Source of the DNA: Streptomyces formicae
GTDB taxonomy: Bacteria > Actinomycetota > Actinomycetes > Streptomycetales > Streptomycetaceae
Length of the DNA: 64,000 nt
Assembly: GCF_022647665.1 (NCBI RefSeq)
Contig: NZ_CP071872.1
Span: forward strand, 5,890,001-5,954,000
Direction: 5' to 3'
The notes under the pieces were generated by a model. The model saw nothing but the letters and a program-made list of their open reading frames with translations. It had not been told where the DNA came from and searched no databases. Both the position numbers and the translations under genes were made by a program. Shown one piece after another: positions 1 through 8,011 of the stretch (its first letter is position 1; each line of letters begins with the position of its first letter).

Positions 1-1648
1 CCTGGCTGAGCGCGCCGTAGACCCAGCCCTGCCCGGTCGACCACGCGTCGCCGCAGACGTACAGGTTGGCGTCGGGGAGCGGGTGGCGCATGCGCGGCAT
101 GACCTCCCAGCTCTTCGCCCCCACCTGCCAGAAGTGGTAGGCGGCTCCGTACGGGTCCTGCACCCAGTCCTGGAAGTAGGCCGACGTCGGCTCGGGGATG
201 CGCGCGTTGGGGCCGTGCAGCTCGCGCAGTTGGCGCTGTGCCTCGTCGACCAGCGTTCCCGGTGCCGACGCGTCCATCGGCCGCGGCGGCCGGGTCACGG
301 CCACCGGGGCGAGCCGGTCCGGCCGCGTCAGCAGCTCGTTCCAGAACTCCACGTCGCTGAGGTCGTTGTAGGAGGCCAGCAGCAGGGCGTTGCGGTTGGC
401 GGGGTCGGCCCCGGCCTGCTCCCCCTCCACGCCCCAGTAGTACGTCTGACGCAGCGGCAGGTCCGTCACCGAACGGCCGGCGTTCAGGCCGATCTCCTCC
501 CACCACGGCCGGTCGTAGCCGAGGAAGAGCTTGGAGGCCGGCCTCGGGACGACGGCGCCGAGGTCGGCGAGGAACTGGTCGCTGGTGAAGAGGAAGGAGT
601 CCGGGTCCAGCAGCTCGATCGAGCGCTGGGGCATCGCCAGGACGACATGGTGCGCCCGGACCCGGAGCGGCCGGCCATCGGGCCAGACGGTCAGGTCGAG
701 GACCAGAACGTCCTCGCCGTCGGCACGGTCCCGGCCGATCCGGCGCACCTGGTGGTGGAGACGGACCGTCCCGCCCTCCGCCTCGAACCGCTGGACGAGC
801 TCCTCGGGCACCGTCTGGTAGCCGTCGAGCAGGTACCGGTAGCTCGGTGGAGGGGAGCCGACGAAGTCCGCCACCGACGCCTCCATGGCCTCGATGCCGT
901 TGACGTTGGACACCACCGAGCCGTAGCCGAAGCCGTCGTGGAGGAACGCCCACCCCTCCTGCCCGACCGCCTCCAGCAGCAGGTTCCAGAATCCGGTGTC
1001 GTAGAGGTACCGGCCGTCGGCCGAGGCCGTCGGCTTGATCTTGTCCCATGCCTGGTGGTCCATGGTGGAAGCGCCGGGGACGAAGCCCTCGATGATCGAA
1101 CTGAGCGCGTCGTCCGGTGTCCTGCCCCGGATCGCGGCCGGCAGCTCGTACGGCACGACCTGCGGATCGCCCCATTGGCCCTGGGTGAAGCGGTGCTGGC
1201 GCAGGTAGACCAGGTTCTGCGGCTCGTCGACCGGGAAGAGGGCCGTCCGCAGCCCTAGATGGTCCACGAGGTCGGCCACGACCGGCTGGTTGTTCAGGTA
1301 GCGCATCCCGCCGAGCTCGGCGTGCAGGTGCGGCATACCGGGCGGCGTCACCGAGAAGAGGCGGCCGCCGATGCGCTCGCTGCTCTCGAACAGGCGCACG
1401 TCGAGGGGGCCGCGGCGGTGCCGCCGAAGCCTCCTCAGGATGTGGCTGTCCTCGGCTTCCGGGCCGAGCAGCCGCCAGGCGGCGTACGCCCCGGACACTC
1501 CGGCGCCGATGACCGCGACGTCGACGACGTCGTCCCTGTCGTCCCGCGGGCGCGCCCGCGCCGGCGTCCCGAGCGCGCCGTCGACGACGGCGGCGGCGCC
1601 GAGAGCCCCGGCCCCCTTGAGCAGATCGCGGCGCGTTGGTTTGCCCAT
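1..1648 (-). CDS. Tat-exported FAD-dependent amine oxidase family protein (3' end outside window)
   Basis: The gene starts at the ATG at 1648 and runs leftward off the window with no stop, so the C-terminus is missing; about 549 codons are visible. The N-terminus reads MGKPTRRDLLKG followed by an Ala-rich stretch, a twin-arginine (Tat) export signal. Around residue 43 a Rossmann motif VAVIGAGVSG begins and is followed by an ESSERIGGRL segment, the usual FAD-binding start of flavin-containing amine oxidases. Near the visible end is YVCGDAWSTGQGWVYGA, which resembles the second FAD contact. A GGAGG-type ribosome site lies about 10 bases upstream. The family oxidises amines or amino acids with H2O2 release; the substrate cannot be told. 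It is probably exported folded with FAD. A link to the steroid genes next door is not supported. Confidence 0.85.
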   Translation of the reverse strand, partial: MGKPTRRDLLKGAGALGAAAVVDGALGTPARARPRDDRDDVVDVAVIGAGVSGAYAAWRLLGPEAEDSHILRRLRRHRRGPLDVRLFESSERIGGRLFSVTPPGMPHLHAELGGMRYLNNQPVVADLVDHLGLRTALFPVDEPQNLVYLRQHRFTQGQWGDPQVVPYELPAAIRGRTPDDALSSIIEGFVPGASTMDHQAWDKIKPTASADGRYLYDTGFWNLLLEAVGQEGWAFLHDGFGYGSVVSNVNGIEAMEASVADFVGSPPPSYRYLLDGYQTVPEELVQRFEAEGGTVRLHHQVRRIGRDRADGEDVLVLDLTVWPDGRPLRVRAHHVVLAMPQRSIELLDPDSFLFTSDQFLADLGAVVPRPASKLFLGYDRPWWEEIGLNAGRSVTDLPLRQTYYWGVEGEQAGADPANRNALLLASYNDLSDVEFWNELLTRPDRLAPVAVTRPPRPMDASAPGTLVDEAQRQLRELHGPNARIPEPTSAYFQDWVQDPYGAAYHFWQVGAKSWEVMPRMRHPLPDANLYVCGDAWSTGQGWVYGALSQ

Positions 1649-1794
1649 CTCCGGCGTCCTCCCGGCCTGGATGTCCTCGGTGTGCCACTTGTTGTGGCCA
1701 CCCAGCCCCCGAAAGCTACCAATCCGGACATTTGCCGCACTGTTGGTGGGTGACGACGGGCGAGTCGCGGGGGTGGGCTTCGCGCACCCGGCAG

Positions 1795-2442
1795 CTACTT
1801 CATGCCGTCCTGTCGCGTCCCCGCGACTGCCGGCCCCGGAGAGGAGGACATCGGCCGAAGACCCTTCCTCGCCCGAGCGCGGTCGCGGGACCACGCACCC
1901 GCGCCCACCAGCACGGCCGCGCCGCCGGCGTACAGGGGCAGCCACTCGGTCGTGGTGGTTGCGAGGCAGTCGGCAACGGCCTTTCCGCTGTGAGCCTGTT
2001 GCGCGTACGCCAACGCGGCGCCGTCACGGCCGGCCAGGTCCGCCAGCGCGGCCCTCGACCGGACGGCCTCGTACCTGCCCAGCTCGTGGCACCCGCTCCG
2101 CGCGCCCGGCATCGGGAACAGCCAGGCCCAGCGCTGCAGCACGGGGGCCAGGGCGATCGCTACGCACAAGCCGACGACCAGCGAATACGCGACGAGGGCA
2201 CGCATGTACGCAGACCGGACTCCGGGCGTCCATGCCGGCCGTCGGTAGAAGGCGAGGATCACCGCGAGCAGCGTCGCTCCGATGTAGGTGGCGAACCACT
2301 GCCAGGAACCCTGCGCGAGCGCGATCGTCAGCACGGCGGCGAGCCCGATACCGATCACCCCGGCCTGACCCGCAGCGGCGTCATGACCCGTGTCACCGGA
2401 GGATGCCGGGCTTCGGGTTCCTTGAGGGCTGGGGTCGTTCAC
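1795..2442 (-). CDS. Small integral membrane protein, unknown function
   Basis: A 215-residue protein starting at GTG 2442, chosen because AGGAGAGG lies just upstream; an in-frame extension to 2550 has no such site. I do not recognise a family. It has about four hydrophobic segments: VIGIGLAAVLTIALAQ, FATYIGATLLAVILAF, a long one beginning ALVAYSLVVG, and one near the C-terminus (LYAGGAAVLVGAGAW). The loop between the third and fourth carries two cysteines (SGCHELGRY and ADCLATT), and the tail is Arg/Lys-rich. Membrane location is clear; role unknown. It is transcribed in the same direction as the SDR upstream but is separated by 180 bases containing a mobile-element end, so it is probably not in that operon. 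Confidence 0.65.
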   Translation of the reverse strand: MNDPSPQGTRSPASSGDTGHDAAAGQAGVIGIGLAAVLTIALAQGSWQWFATYIGATLLAVILAFYRRPAWTPGVRSAYMRALVAYSLVVGLCVAIALAPVLQRWAWLFPMPGARSGCHELGRYEAVRSRAALADLAGRDGAALAYAQQAHSGKAVADCLATTTTEWLPLYAGGAAVLVGAGAWSRDRARARKGLRPMSSSPGPAVAGTRQDGMK

Positions 2443-2606
2443 GGGCCTCTCCTGCCGGTCGGAGGCATCATCATCCGCAGCACGGCGGCGCGGGCCCCGG
2501 CGCCATGCCGGACGGGTCCGGCATGGCGCTCGGATGGAGGGGCGCCGCAAACCGGCCGGACCGTGTCCGGCAAATGGCGCCGCCGGCCCGCAGGGTGGAC
2601 GGCGTC

Positions 2607-2625
2607 ACTTCGAAGACACCCCCTA
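2607..2625. mobile_element. Solo MITE-like terminal repeat at the SDR stop codon
   Basis: The 19 bases 2607-2625 match the reverse complement of the left end of the MITE-like element at 61575-61787 in 18 of 19 positions (shared core ACTTCGAAGACAC then CCCTA). The terminal cta is the TAG stop codon of the neighbouring SDR on the minus strand. I found no partner end within about 300 bases, so this looks like a decayed copy. Confidence 0.5.
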
Positions 2626-3537
2626 CGCCCCGTACACCGGCCCCGGCGGTTCGGACGCGGCCAGGAGTTTCAGCGTCGCCTCGCCCGCCTCCGCCGGTGT
2701 CCAGCGCGCCCCCTTGTCCGCCGAAGGGCCCGCGCGCCAGCCCTCCATCACCGTGATGCGGCCCGCCTCCGCCTCGAAGACGCGGCCCGTCACGCCCTCC
2801 GACGCCGCCGAGCCCAGCCAGACGACCAGCGGGGAGACGTTCCCGGGGGCCATCGCGTCGAAGGCCCCGGCCGACGAGGGAGCCGCCATCGTGTCCGCGA
2901 AGGCCCGTTCGGTCATACGGGTCCGCGCCGCCGGGGCGATGGCGTTGACCTGGACGCCGTAGCGGGCCAGTTCGGCCGCCGCGACCAGCGTCAGGCCCAC
3001 GATGGCCGCCTTCGCCGCGCTGTAGTTGCCCTGGCCGACCGAGCCGAGCAGACCCGCTCCTGACGACGTGTTGACGACCCGCGCGGCCGCTGCGCGGCCC
3101 GCCTTCGCCTCGGCCCGCCAGTGCGCCGCCGCGTGCTTCAACGGCAGGAAGTGGCCCTTGAGATGCACCCGCATCACCGCGTCCCAGGCGTCCTCGTCGA
3201 GGTTGACCAGCATCCGGTCGCGCAGGAATCCCGCGTTGTTGACGAGGGTGTCGAGCCGTCCGAAGGCGTCGAGCGCGGCCGCGACCAGTGACGCCGCGCC
3301 CTCACCGGACGCCACGTCCCCGCCGTGTGCCACCGCCTCGCCGCCGAGCGCACGGATCTCGTCGACGACGGCCTGCGCGGGCCCCGCCGATCCGCCGCCG
3401 CCCCCGTCCAGGCCCACGCCGAGGTCGTTGACGACCACCTTCGCGCCTTCGGCGGCGAAGGCGAGGGCGTGCGCCCTGCCCAGCCCTCGGCCGGCGCCGG
3501 TCACGATCACGACACGGCCGTCAGCGATTCCGGTCAT
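2623..3537 (-). CDS. Short-chain dehydrogenase of the HIP (steroid C/D ring) gene set, Rv3548c type
   Basis: A 304-residue NAD(P)-dependent short-chain dehydrogenase. The start is ATG 3537 behind GAGGAGAG; a TTG 15 bases upstream overlaps that site. Visible motifs are TGAGRGLGR (cofactor loop), NNAG, NTSSGAG with the catalytic serine, and the catalytic YSAAK. The segment VVVNDLGVG and the extra loop before AVVDEI resemble the 3-hydroxyacyl-CoA dehydrogenase half of MFE-2-like enzymes. Length and wording match, from memory, Rv3548c of Mycobacterium tuberculosis, which also sits beside Rv3549c and echA20. It probably oxidises a hydroxyacyl-CoA in steroid side-chain or ring breakdown; its exact substrate is not known. 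It forms a leftward unit with the SDR at 3682-4440, separated by a 144-base gap holding 16-bp tandem repeats. Its stop codon lies in a mobile-element end. Confidence 0.85.
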   Translation of the reverse strand: MTGIADGRVVIVTGAGRGLGRAHALAFAAEGAKVVVNDLGVGLDGGGGGSAGPAQAVVDEIRALGGEAVAHGGDVASGEGAASLVAAALDAFGRLDTLVNNAGFLRDRMLVNLDEDAWDAVMRVHLKGHFLPLKHAAAHWRAEAKAGRAAAARVVNTSSGAGLLGSVGQGNYSAAKAAIVGLTLVAAAELARYGVQVNAIAPAARTRMTERAFADTMAAPSSAGAFDAMAPGNVSPLVVWLGSAASEGVTGRVFEAEAGRITVMEGWRAGPSADKGARWTPAEAGEATLKLLAASEPPGPVYGA

Positions 3538-3590
3538 CTCGTCTCTCCTCAACTCGCTGGAACACCTGCCGACAAGCTCCGGCCCGCGAC

Positions 3591-3670
3591 CGGAACGGAC
3601 CGGAGCCGGAACGGACCGCAGCCGGCACAGGCCGCGGCCGCAACGGACCGCGGACGGAACGGACCGCGGC
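3591..3670. repeat. Five tandem 16-bp repeats between two SDR genes
   Basis: Five head-to-tail 16-base units, consensus CGGAACGGACCGCGGC, lie at 3591-3606, 3607-3622, 3623-3638, 3639-3654 and 3655-3670. The third is the most degenerate. They fill most of the gap between the two leftward SDR genes. Sixteen is not a multiple of three and no gene is read through them. Confidence 0.8.
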
Positions 3671-3681
3671 CGACCAGGACT

Positions 3682-4440
3682 TCACCGTTCCACCCGCGCC
3701 GCGTCCAGGAACGCCGGCCGCTCCCCGCCCCCGTGCACCAGCAGCGACGCCCCGCTCACATACCCCGCCCGCTCCGACGCCAGGAACACGGCCGCGTCCC
3801 CGATCTCGCCCGGCTCGGCGAGCCGGCCGAGCGGCACCGTGCCCCCGACCGCCGCGAGCCCGTCGTCGTCGCCGTAGTGCAGATGCGACAGCTCCGTGCG
3901 CACCATCCCGAGCACGAGCGTGTTCACCCGCACCTCGGGCGCCCACTCGACCGCCATCGACCGCGCGAGGTTCTCCAGTCCCGCCTTCGCCGCCCCGTAC
4001 GCGGCCGTCCCCGGCGACGGCCGTGTGCCGCTCACGCTGCCGATCATCACGACCGAGCCGCGCGCCGCGCGCAGCAGTTCGTACGCGGCGAGGGACGCGG
4101 TCATCGGCGCGACGAGGTTGAGCTCCACGACCCGCGCGTGCCGCTCGGCCGTGCACTCCCCCAGCGGCCGGTACGGCGTTCCGCCCGCGTTGTTGACGAG
4201 CGTGTCGAGCCGCCCGTACCGGCGCCCGACCTCGGCGAAGAGGTCCGCGACGGCCGCCGCGTCGCGCAGGTCGACGGGGACGTACCGGGCGGCCCGCCCG
4301 CTGGCGGCGACCGGTGCGTCCGGAGGCCGGCGGGCGCAGACGACGACCTCCGCCCCGGCGGCGAGGAACGCCCGCGCGATCCCCGCGCCGACGCCGCGCG
4401 TTCCGCCGGTGACGACGGCGACCCTCCCGTCCGGCTCCAT
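3682..4440 (-). CDS. Short-chain dehydrogenase of the HIP gene set, Rv3549c type
   Basis: A 252-residue SDR starting at ATG 4440. Motifs: TGGTRGVGAG for the cofactor, NNAGGTPY, GSVSG with the catalytic serine, YGAAKAG with the Tyr-Lys pair, and a C-terminal glycine-rich end typical of classical SDRs. It stands head to head with echA20 across a 67-base gap that holds a KstR2-type operator, and reads into the SDR at 2623-3537. That order (SDR, SDR, then divergent echA20-ipdA-ipdB-ipdC) equals Rv3548c to Rv3553 of M. tuberculosis as I remember it. A role in oxidation or reduction of a ring C/D intermediate is inferred from context; the reaction is not assigned. Confidence 0.85.
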   Translation of the reverse strand: MEPDGRVAVVTGGTRGVGAGIARAFLAAGAEVVVCARRPPDAPVAASGRAARYVPVDLRDAAAVADLFAEVGRRYGRLDTLVNNAGGTPYRPLGECTAERHARVVELNLVAPMTASLAAYELLRAARGSVVMIGSVSGTRPSPGTAAYGAAKAGLENLARSMAVEWAPEVRVNTLVLGMVRTELSHLHYGDDDGLAAVGGTVPLGRLAEPGEIGDAAVFLASERAGYVSGASLLVHGGGERPAFLDAARVER

Positions 4441-4469
4441 CGGCTGCTACCTTCCTCAACGGACCGTCA

Positions 4470-4488
4470 CCTAACAAACGTTTGGTGG
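4470..4488. promoter_or_regulatory. KstR2-type operator, divergent SDR/echA20 promoter
   Basis: AACAAACGTTTGGT at 4473-4486 is a near-perfect palindrome centred on 4479/4480. Read on the minus strand it is ACCAAACGTTTGTT, which fits the mycobacterial KstR2 motif AnCAAGnnCTTGnT (from memory) in all but the two inner G/C positions. The flanking bases (ACCAAAC-ry-TTGTTAGG on the minus strand) are repeated at 12721-12738. It sits 20 bases before echA20 and 30 before the leftward SDR. Confidence 0.7.
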
Positions 4489-4507
4489 AAAGGTAGCTGA
4501 TCCGCTC

Positions 4508-5299
4508 ATGGGTGTCTCCACCTCCGGCCCGGAGAAGGGCATTTCCGTCGTCGCCGTCGACTTCCCGCCCGTCAACGCCCTGCCCGTACAGGGCTGGTAC
4601 GACCTCGCCGACGCCGTCCGCGCCGCCGGCCGCGATCCGGAGATCCGCTGTGTCGTCCTCACCGCCGCGGGCCGGGGCTTCAACGCGGGTGTCGACATCA
4701 AGGAGTTGCAGCGCGACCCGGGTCACGAGGCGCTGATCGGCGCCAACCGCGGCTGCCACGAGGCGTTCGCCGCGGTGTACGAGTGCGAGGTCCCCGTCGT
4801 CGCAGCGGTGCAGGGCCACTGCCTGGGCGGCGGGATCGGGCTGGTCGGGAACGCCGACGCGATCGTCGCCTCCGACGACGCCACCTTCGGGCTGCCGGAG
4901 CTGGACCGCGGCGCACTCGGCGCCGCCACACACCTCGCCCGGCTCGTGCCCCAGCATCTGATGCGCGCCCTGTACTACACCTCGCGTACGGTCACGGCCG
5001 CCGAGCTCCACGCCCACGGCTCGGTCTGGAAGGTCGTCCCGCGCGCCCGGCTCGACGCGGCGGCCCTGGAGCTGGCCCGCGAGATCGCCCGCAAGGACGG
5101 GCATCTCATCCGGCTGGCCAAGGCGGCCATCAACGGCATCGACCCCGTCGACGTACGCCGCAGCTACCGCTACGAGCAGGGCTTCACCTTCGAGGCGGCG
5201 CTCAGCGGGACGGCCGACCGGGTCCGCGACACCTTCGGCAGCCAAGGCAAGGACAGCCAGCGCAAGGACAGCCAGGGCAAGGAGGAGACGAGTGGCTGA
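4508..5299 (+). CDS. echA20: EchA20-type enoyl-CoA hydratase/ring hydrolase
   Basis: A 263-residue crotonase-fold protein from ATG 4508. The oxyanion-hole segments GRGFNAGVDIKEL and QGHCLGGGIGLV and the later FGLPELDRGALG are visible. In mycobacteria EchA20 opens the D ring of HIEC-CoA hydrolytically during HIP degradation, and the first-gene position before ipdA-ipdB-ipdC fits that assignment. The 3' end overlaps ipdA by 8 bases. The last 20 residues are an odd Lys/Gln/Asp/Ser-rich tail in which KDSQ occurs twice (GKDSQRKDSQGKE), encoded by short direct DNA repeats; it looks like a recent small duplication outside the fold. The leader has only a weak AGGTAG ribosome site. Likely repressed by KstR2 through the operator 20 bases upstream. 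Confidence 0.85.
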   Translation: MGVSTSGPEKGISVVAVDFPPVNALPVQGWYDLADAVRAAGRDPEIRCVVLTAAGRGFNAGVDIKELQRDPGHEALIGANRGCHEAFAAVYECEVPVVAAVQGHCLGGGIGLVGNADAIVASDDATFGLPELDRGALGAATHLARLVPQHLMRALYYTSRTVTAAELHAHGSVWKVVPRARLDAAALELAREIARKDGHLIRLAKAAINGIDPVDVRRSYRYEQGFTFEAALSGTADRVRDTFGSQGKDSQRKDSQGKEETSG

Positions 5300-6143
5300 C
5301 AAGACCATGTCCGTCGACGACGTCGTCGGGCGGCTGCGCAGCGGCATGACCCTCGGCATCGGCGGCTGGGGCTCGCGCCGCAAGCCGATGGCCCTGGTCA
5401 GGGCGATCCTCCGGACGGGCCTCACCGACCTGACCGTCGTCTCGTACGGTGGCCCGGACGTCGGGCTGCTCGCTGCCGCGGGCCGCATCCGCCGGCTCGT
5501 CGCGCCGTTCGCGACGCTCGACTCGATCCCTCTGGAGCCGCACTTCCGCGCCGCCCGTGAGCGCGCCGGCTTCGCGATGACCGAGCTCGACGAGGCCATG
5601 TTCATGTGGGGCCTGCACGCCGCCGCGAACCGGCTGCCGTTCCTGCCGGTACGGGCCGGGCTCGGCTCGGACGTCATGCGGGTCAACCCGGAGCTGCGGA
5701 CGGTGACGTCCCCGTACGAGGACGGCGAGGAGTTCGTCGCCGTGCCGGCCCTGCGGATGGACGCCGCGCTCGTCCACATGAACCGCGCCGACCGGCTCGG
5801 CAACGGCCAGTACCTGGGCCCCGACCCGTACTTCGACGACCTGTTCTGCGAGGCGGCCGACGAGGCGTACGTCTCGTGCGAGCAACTCGTCGGGACGGCC
5901 GAGCTGACGAAGGACGCCGCCCCGCAGACCCTGCTGATCAGCCGGCACAGCGTGACGGGCGTCGTCGAGACCCCGAACGGCGCGCACTTCACCTCCTGCG
6001 TGCCCGACCACGGGCGGGACGAGGCGTTCCAGAAGCTGTACGCGACCACACCGTGGGAGGAGTTCGCCGGGCGGTTCCTGTCCGGTGCGAGCGAGCACGC
6101 CTACCAGTCCGCCGTCCGGACCTGGCACGAGGAGCAGCGGTGA
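5292..6143 (+). CDS. ipdA: IpdA, alpha subunit of the steroid C-ring CoA hydrolase
   Basis: A 283-residue protein of the CoA-transferase family I alpha-subunit type, from GTG 5292 behind GGAGGAG. Near the N-terminus is GIGGWGSRRKPMAL, where classical transferases have a GGF/GG loop, and later EPHFRAARE and FMWGLHAAANRLPFLPVRAG. The size and these segments are those of IpdA, which with IpdB forms the hydrolase that opens the C ring of COCHEA-CoA in HIP catabolism (established in Mycobacterium and Rhodococcus). The gene overlaps echA20 at its start and ipdB at its end (GTGA overlap), so subunits are translationally coupled. I did not map the catalytic glutamate with confidence. Confidence 0.88.
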   Translation: MADKTMSVDDVVGRLRSGMTLGIGGWGSRRKPMALVRAILRTGLTDLTVVSYGGPDVGLLAAAGRIRRLVAPFATLDSIPLEPHFRAARERAGFAMTELDEAMFMWGLHAAANRLPFLPVRAGLGSDVMRVNPELRTVTSPYEDGEEFVAVPALRMDAALVHMNRADRLGNGQYLGPDPYFDDLFCEAADEAYVSCEQLVGTAELTKDAAPQTLLISRHSVTGVVETPNGAHFTSCVPDHGRDEAFQKLYATTPWEEFAGRFLSGASEHAYQSAVRTWHEEQR

Positions 6144-6853
6144 TCAGTCGCTCGGAGTACTGCGTCGTCGCCTGCGCCGAGGCGTGGCGCGACAACGGCG
6201 AGGTGCTGGCCAGCCCGATGGGGCTGATCCCCTCCATCGGCGCACGCCTCGCCAGGCGGACCTTCTCGCCCGATCTGCTGCTGACGGACGGCGAGGCGAT
6301 GCTCGTCGGGCTCGACGGCACGGTGGAGGGCTGGCTGCCGTACCGCCGCCATCTGACGATGGTCACCGGCGGACGTCGGCACGTCATGATGGGCGCGAGC
6401 CAGATCGACCGCCACGGCAACCAGAACATCTCCTGCATCGGCGACTGGGCCCGGCCGGCGCGGCAGCTCCTCGGGGTGCGCGGCGCCCCGGTCAACACCC
6501 TCAACAATCCGGTGAGTTACTGGATCCCGCGGCACTCCCGGCGGGTCTTCGTCGAGAAGGTCGACATGGTCAGCGGCGTGGGCCACGACCGCGCGGCCGG
6601 GGCGCGCTTCCACCGGATCCCGCGGGTGGTCAGCGACCTCGGGGTCTTCGACTTCGCGACACCGGACCGGTCGATGCGGCTGGCGTCCGTGCATCCGGGG
6701 GTGACGGTCGAGCAGGTGCGGGAGGCGACCGGGTTCGCGCTGGTGGTCGATGACGACGTCCCGTACACGCGGGAGCCGAGCGCCGCCGAGCTGCGGCTGA
6801 TCCGCGAGGTCATCGATCCGGACGGGCTGCGCGACCGCGAGGTCGGGCCCTGA
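6140..6853 (+). CDS. ipdB: IpdB, beta subunit of the steroid C-ring CoA hydrolase
   Basis: A 237-residue CoA-transferase beta-type subunit beginning at GTG 6140, overlapping the ipdA stop by three bases; a GGAGCAG site lies just upstream. It shows the family's SPMGLIPSIGARLA segment, LLLTDGEAML, MMGASQIDRHGNQN and VEKVDMVSG, all typical of the beta fold. Partner and reaction as for IpdA: hydrolytic opening of the last carbocyclic ring of the steroid nucleus. The stop overlaps the ipdC start (TGATG). Pairing, length and order leave little doubt about the family; a more general 3-oxoacid CoA-transferase would carry a different motif and usually lies outside such a cluster. Confidence 0.88.
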   Translation: MISRSEYCVVACAEAWRDNGEVLASPMGLIPSIGARLARRTFSPDLLLTDGEAMLVGLDGTVEGWLPYRRHLTMVTGGRRHVMMGASQIDRHGNQNISCIGDWARPARQLLGVRGAPVNTLNNPVSYWIPRHSRRVFVEKVDMVSGVGHDRAAGARFHRIPRVVSDLGVFDFATPDRSMRLASVHPGVTVEQVREATGFALVVDDDVPYTREPSAAELRLIREVIDPDGLRDREVGP

Positions 6854-7917
6854 TGGAGACGGCCCTGATGGAGACGGCGCTGACCAGGCTCGTCGGGGTC
6901 CGGCACCCCCTCGTCCAGACCGGCATGGGCTGGGTCGCGGGACCTCGTCTGGTCTCCGCCACGGCCGACGCGGGCGCGCTCGGGATCCTCGCCTCCGCGA
7001 CGATGACCACCGGGCGGCTCCGGGAGGCCGTGCGCGAGGTCAGGTCCCGTACGGACGCGCCCTTCGGCGTCAATCTGCGCGCGGACGCCGGGGACGCGCG
7101 GGAACGGGTGCGGATCATCGTCGAGGAGGGCGTACGGGTCGCCTCCTTCGCCCTCGCCCCGTCGCGCGAGCTGATCGCGGAGCTCAAGGACGCGGGCGTC
7201 GTCGTCATCCCGTCCGTCGGGGCACGGCGGCATGCCGAGAAGGTCGCGGCGTGGGGCGCGGACGCGGTGATCGTGCAGGGCGGCGAGGGGGGCGGGCACA
7301 CCGGGGATACCGCCACGACCGTGCTGCTGCCGCAGGTCGTGGACGCGGTGGACATCCCGGTGGTCGCGGCGGGCGGCTTCCACGACGGGCGGGGCCTGGT
7401 GGCGGCGCTCGCGTACGGGGCGGCAGGGATCGCGATGGGGACCCGCTTCCTGCTCACGTCGGACTCGACGGTGCCGGACGCCGTCAAGGCGCGCTATCTG
7501 GCGGCCTCCGTCAGGGACGTCACGGTGACGACGGCCGTCGACGGGCTCCCCCACCGCATGCTCCGCACGGACCTCGTCGAAGCGCTCGAACGCTCCGGCC
7601 GCGTCCGTGCCCTGCTGCACGCGCTGCGCCGTGCGGCCGGTTTCCGGAAGCTCTCGGGCCTGTCGTGGGCGGCGCTGGTCCGCGACGGGCTCGCGATGAA
7701 GCACGGCAAGGACCTGTCCTGGAGCCAGGTGCTGCTCGCCGCGAACACCCCCATGCTGCTGAAGGCGGCCATGGTGGAGGGCCGCACCGACCTCGGCGTC
7801 ATGGCGTCCGGGCAGGTGGCGGGGGTGATCGAGGACCTGCCCAGCTGCGCGGAGCTCGTCGGGCGGGTGATGGCGCAGGCGCAGGAGGTGCTGCGGGCCC
7901 TGCCGGCCACGGAGTGA
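6853..7917 (+). CDS. ipdC: IpdC, FMN-dependent nitronate-monooxygenase-like oxidase of HIP catabolism
   Basis: A 354-residue TIM-barrel flavoprotein of the nitronate monooxygenase (2-nitropropane dioxygenase-like) family. Seen are HPLVQTGMGWVAGP at the start, the FMN-phosphate loop GGEGGGHTGD, VVAAGGFHDGRG and GAAGIAMGTRFLLT. In M. tuberculosis IpdC oxidises the bicyclic HIC-CoA intermediate before EchA20 acts. The gene is the last of the echA20-ipdA-ipdB-ipdC unit and is followed by a strong hairpin. The N-terminus carries a 15-base duplication (METAL twice), so either ATG 6853 (coupled to the ipdB stop) or ATG 6868 may be used; I kept the first because of the overlap. Confidence 0.85.
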   Translation: METALMETALTRLVGVRHPLVQTGMGWVAGPRLVSATADAGALGILASATMTTGRLREAVREVRSRTDAPFGVNLRADAGDARERVRIIVEEGVRVASFALAPSRELIAELKDAGVVVIPSVGARRHAEKVAAWGADAVIVQGGEGGGHTGDTATTVLLPQVVDAVDIPVVAAGGFHDGRGLVAALAYGAAGIAMGTRFLLTSDSTVPDAVKARYLAASVRDVTVTTAVDGLPHRMLRTDLVEALERSGRVRALLHALRRAAGFRKLSGLSWAALVRDGLAMKHGKDLSWSQVLLAANTPMLLKAAMVEGRTDLGVMASGQVAGVIEDLPSCAELVGRVMAQAQEVLRALPATE

Positions 7918-7950
7918 CCGGTGGACGGCACGGGGGGTGGCGGAAGGACG

Positions 7951-7990
7951 GGCGGCCGGGCCCGGCGGTCGGTCGCCGGGCCCGGCCGCC
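7951..7990. terminator. Bidirectional hairpin terminator between ipdC and the helicase gene
   Basis: A perfect 17-bp inverted repeat (7951-7967 and 7974-7990) with a 6-base loop, all G/C. It lies 34 bases after ipdC and 22 bases after the converging helicase gene, so it can serve both. No T-run, as is usual in Streptomyces. Confidence 0.8.
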
Positions 7991-8011
7991 CCGCTGGTGG
8001 GGCGGGGCGGA

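Noticed and set aside
83..1258. Open frame of 391 codons on the plus strand opposite the amine oxidase
   Set aside because: Arg/Val/Gly-rich antisense shadow; the minus strand has a full FAD-binding fold and export signal.
1..1648. Amine oxidase as part of the steroid cluster (for example a steroid dehydrogenase)
   Set aside because: The motifs are those of the amine oxidase family with a Tat signal, the gene is separated by an unrelated membrane protein and has no KstR2-type site.
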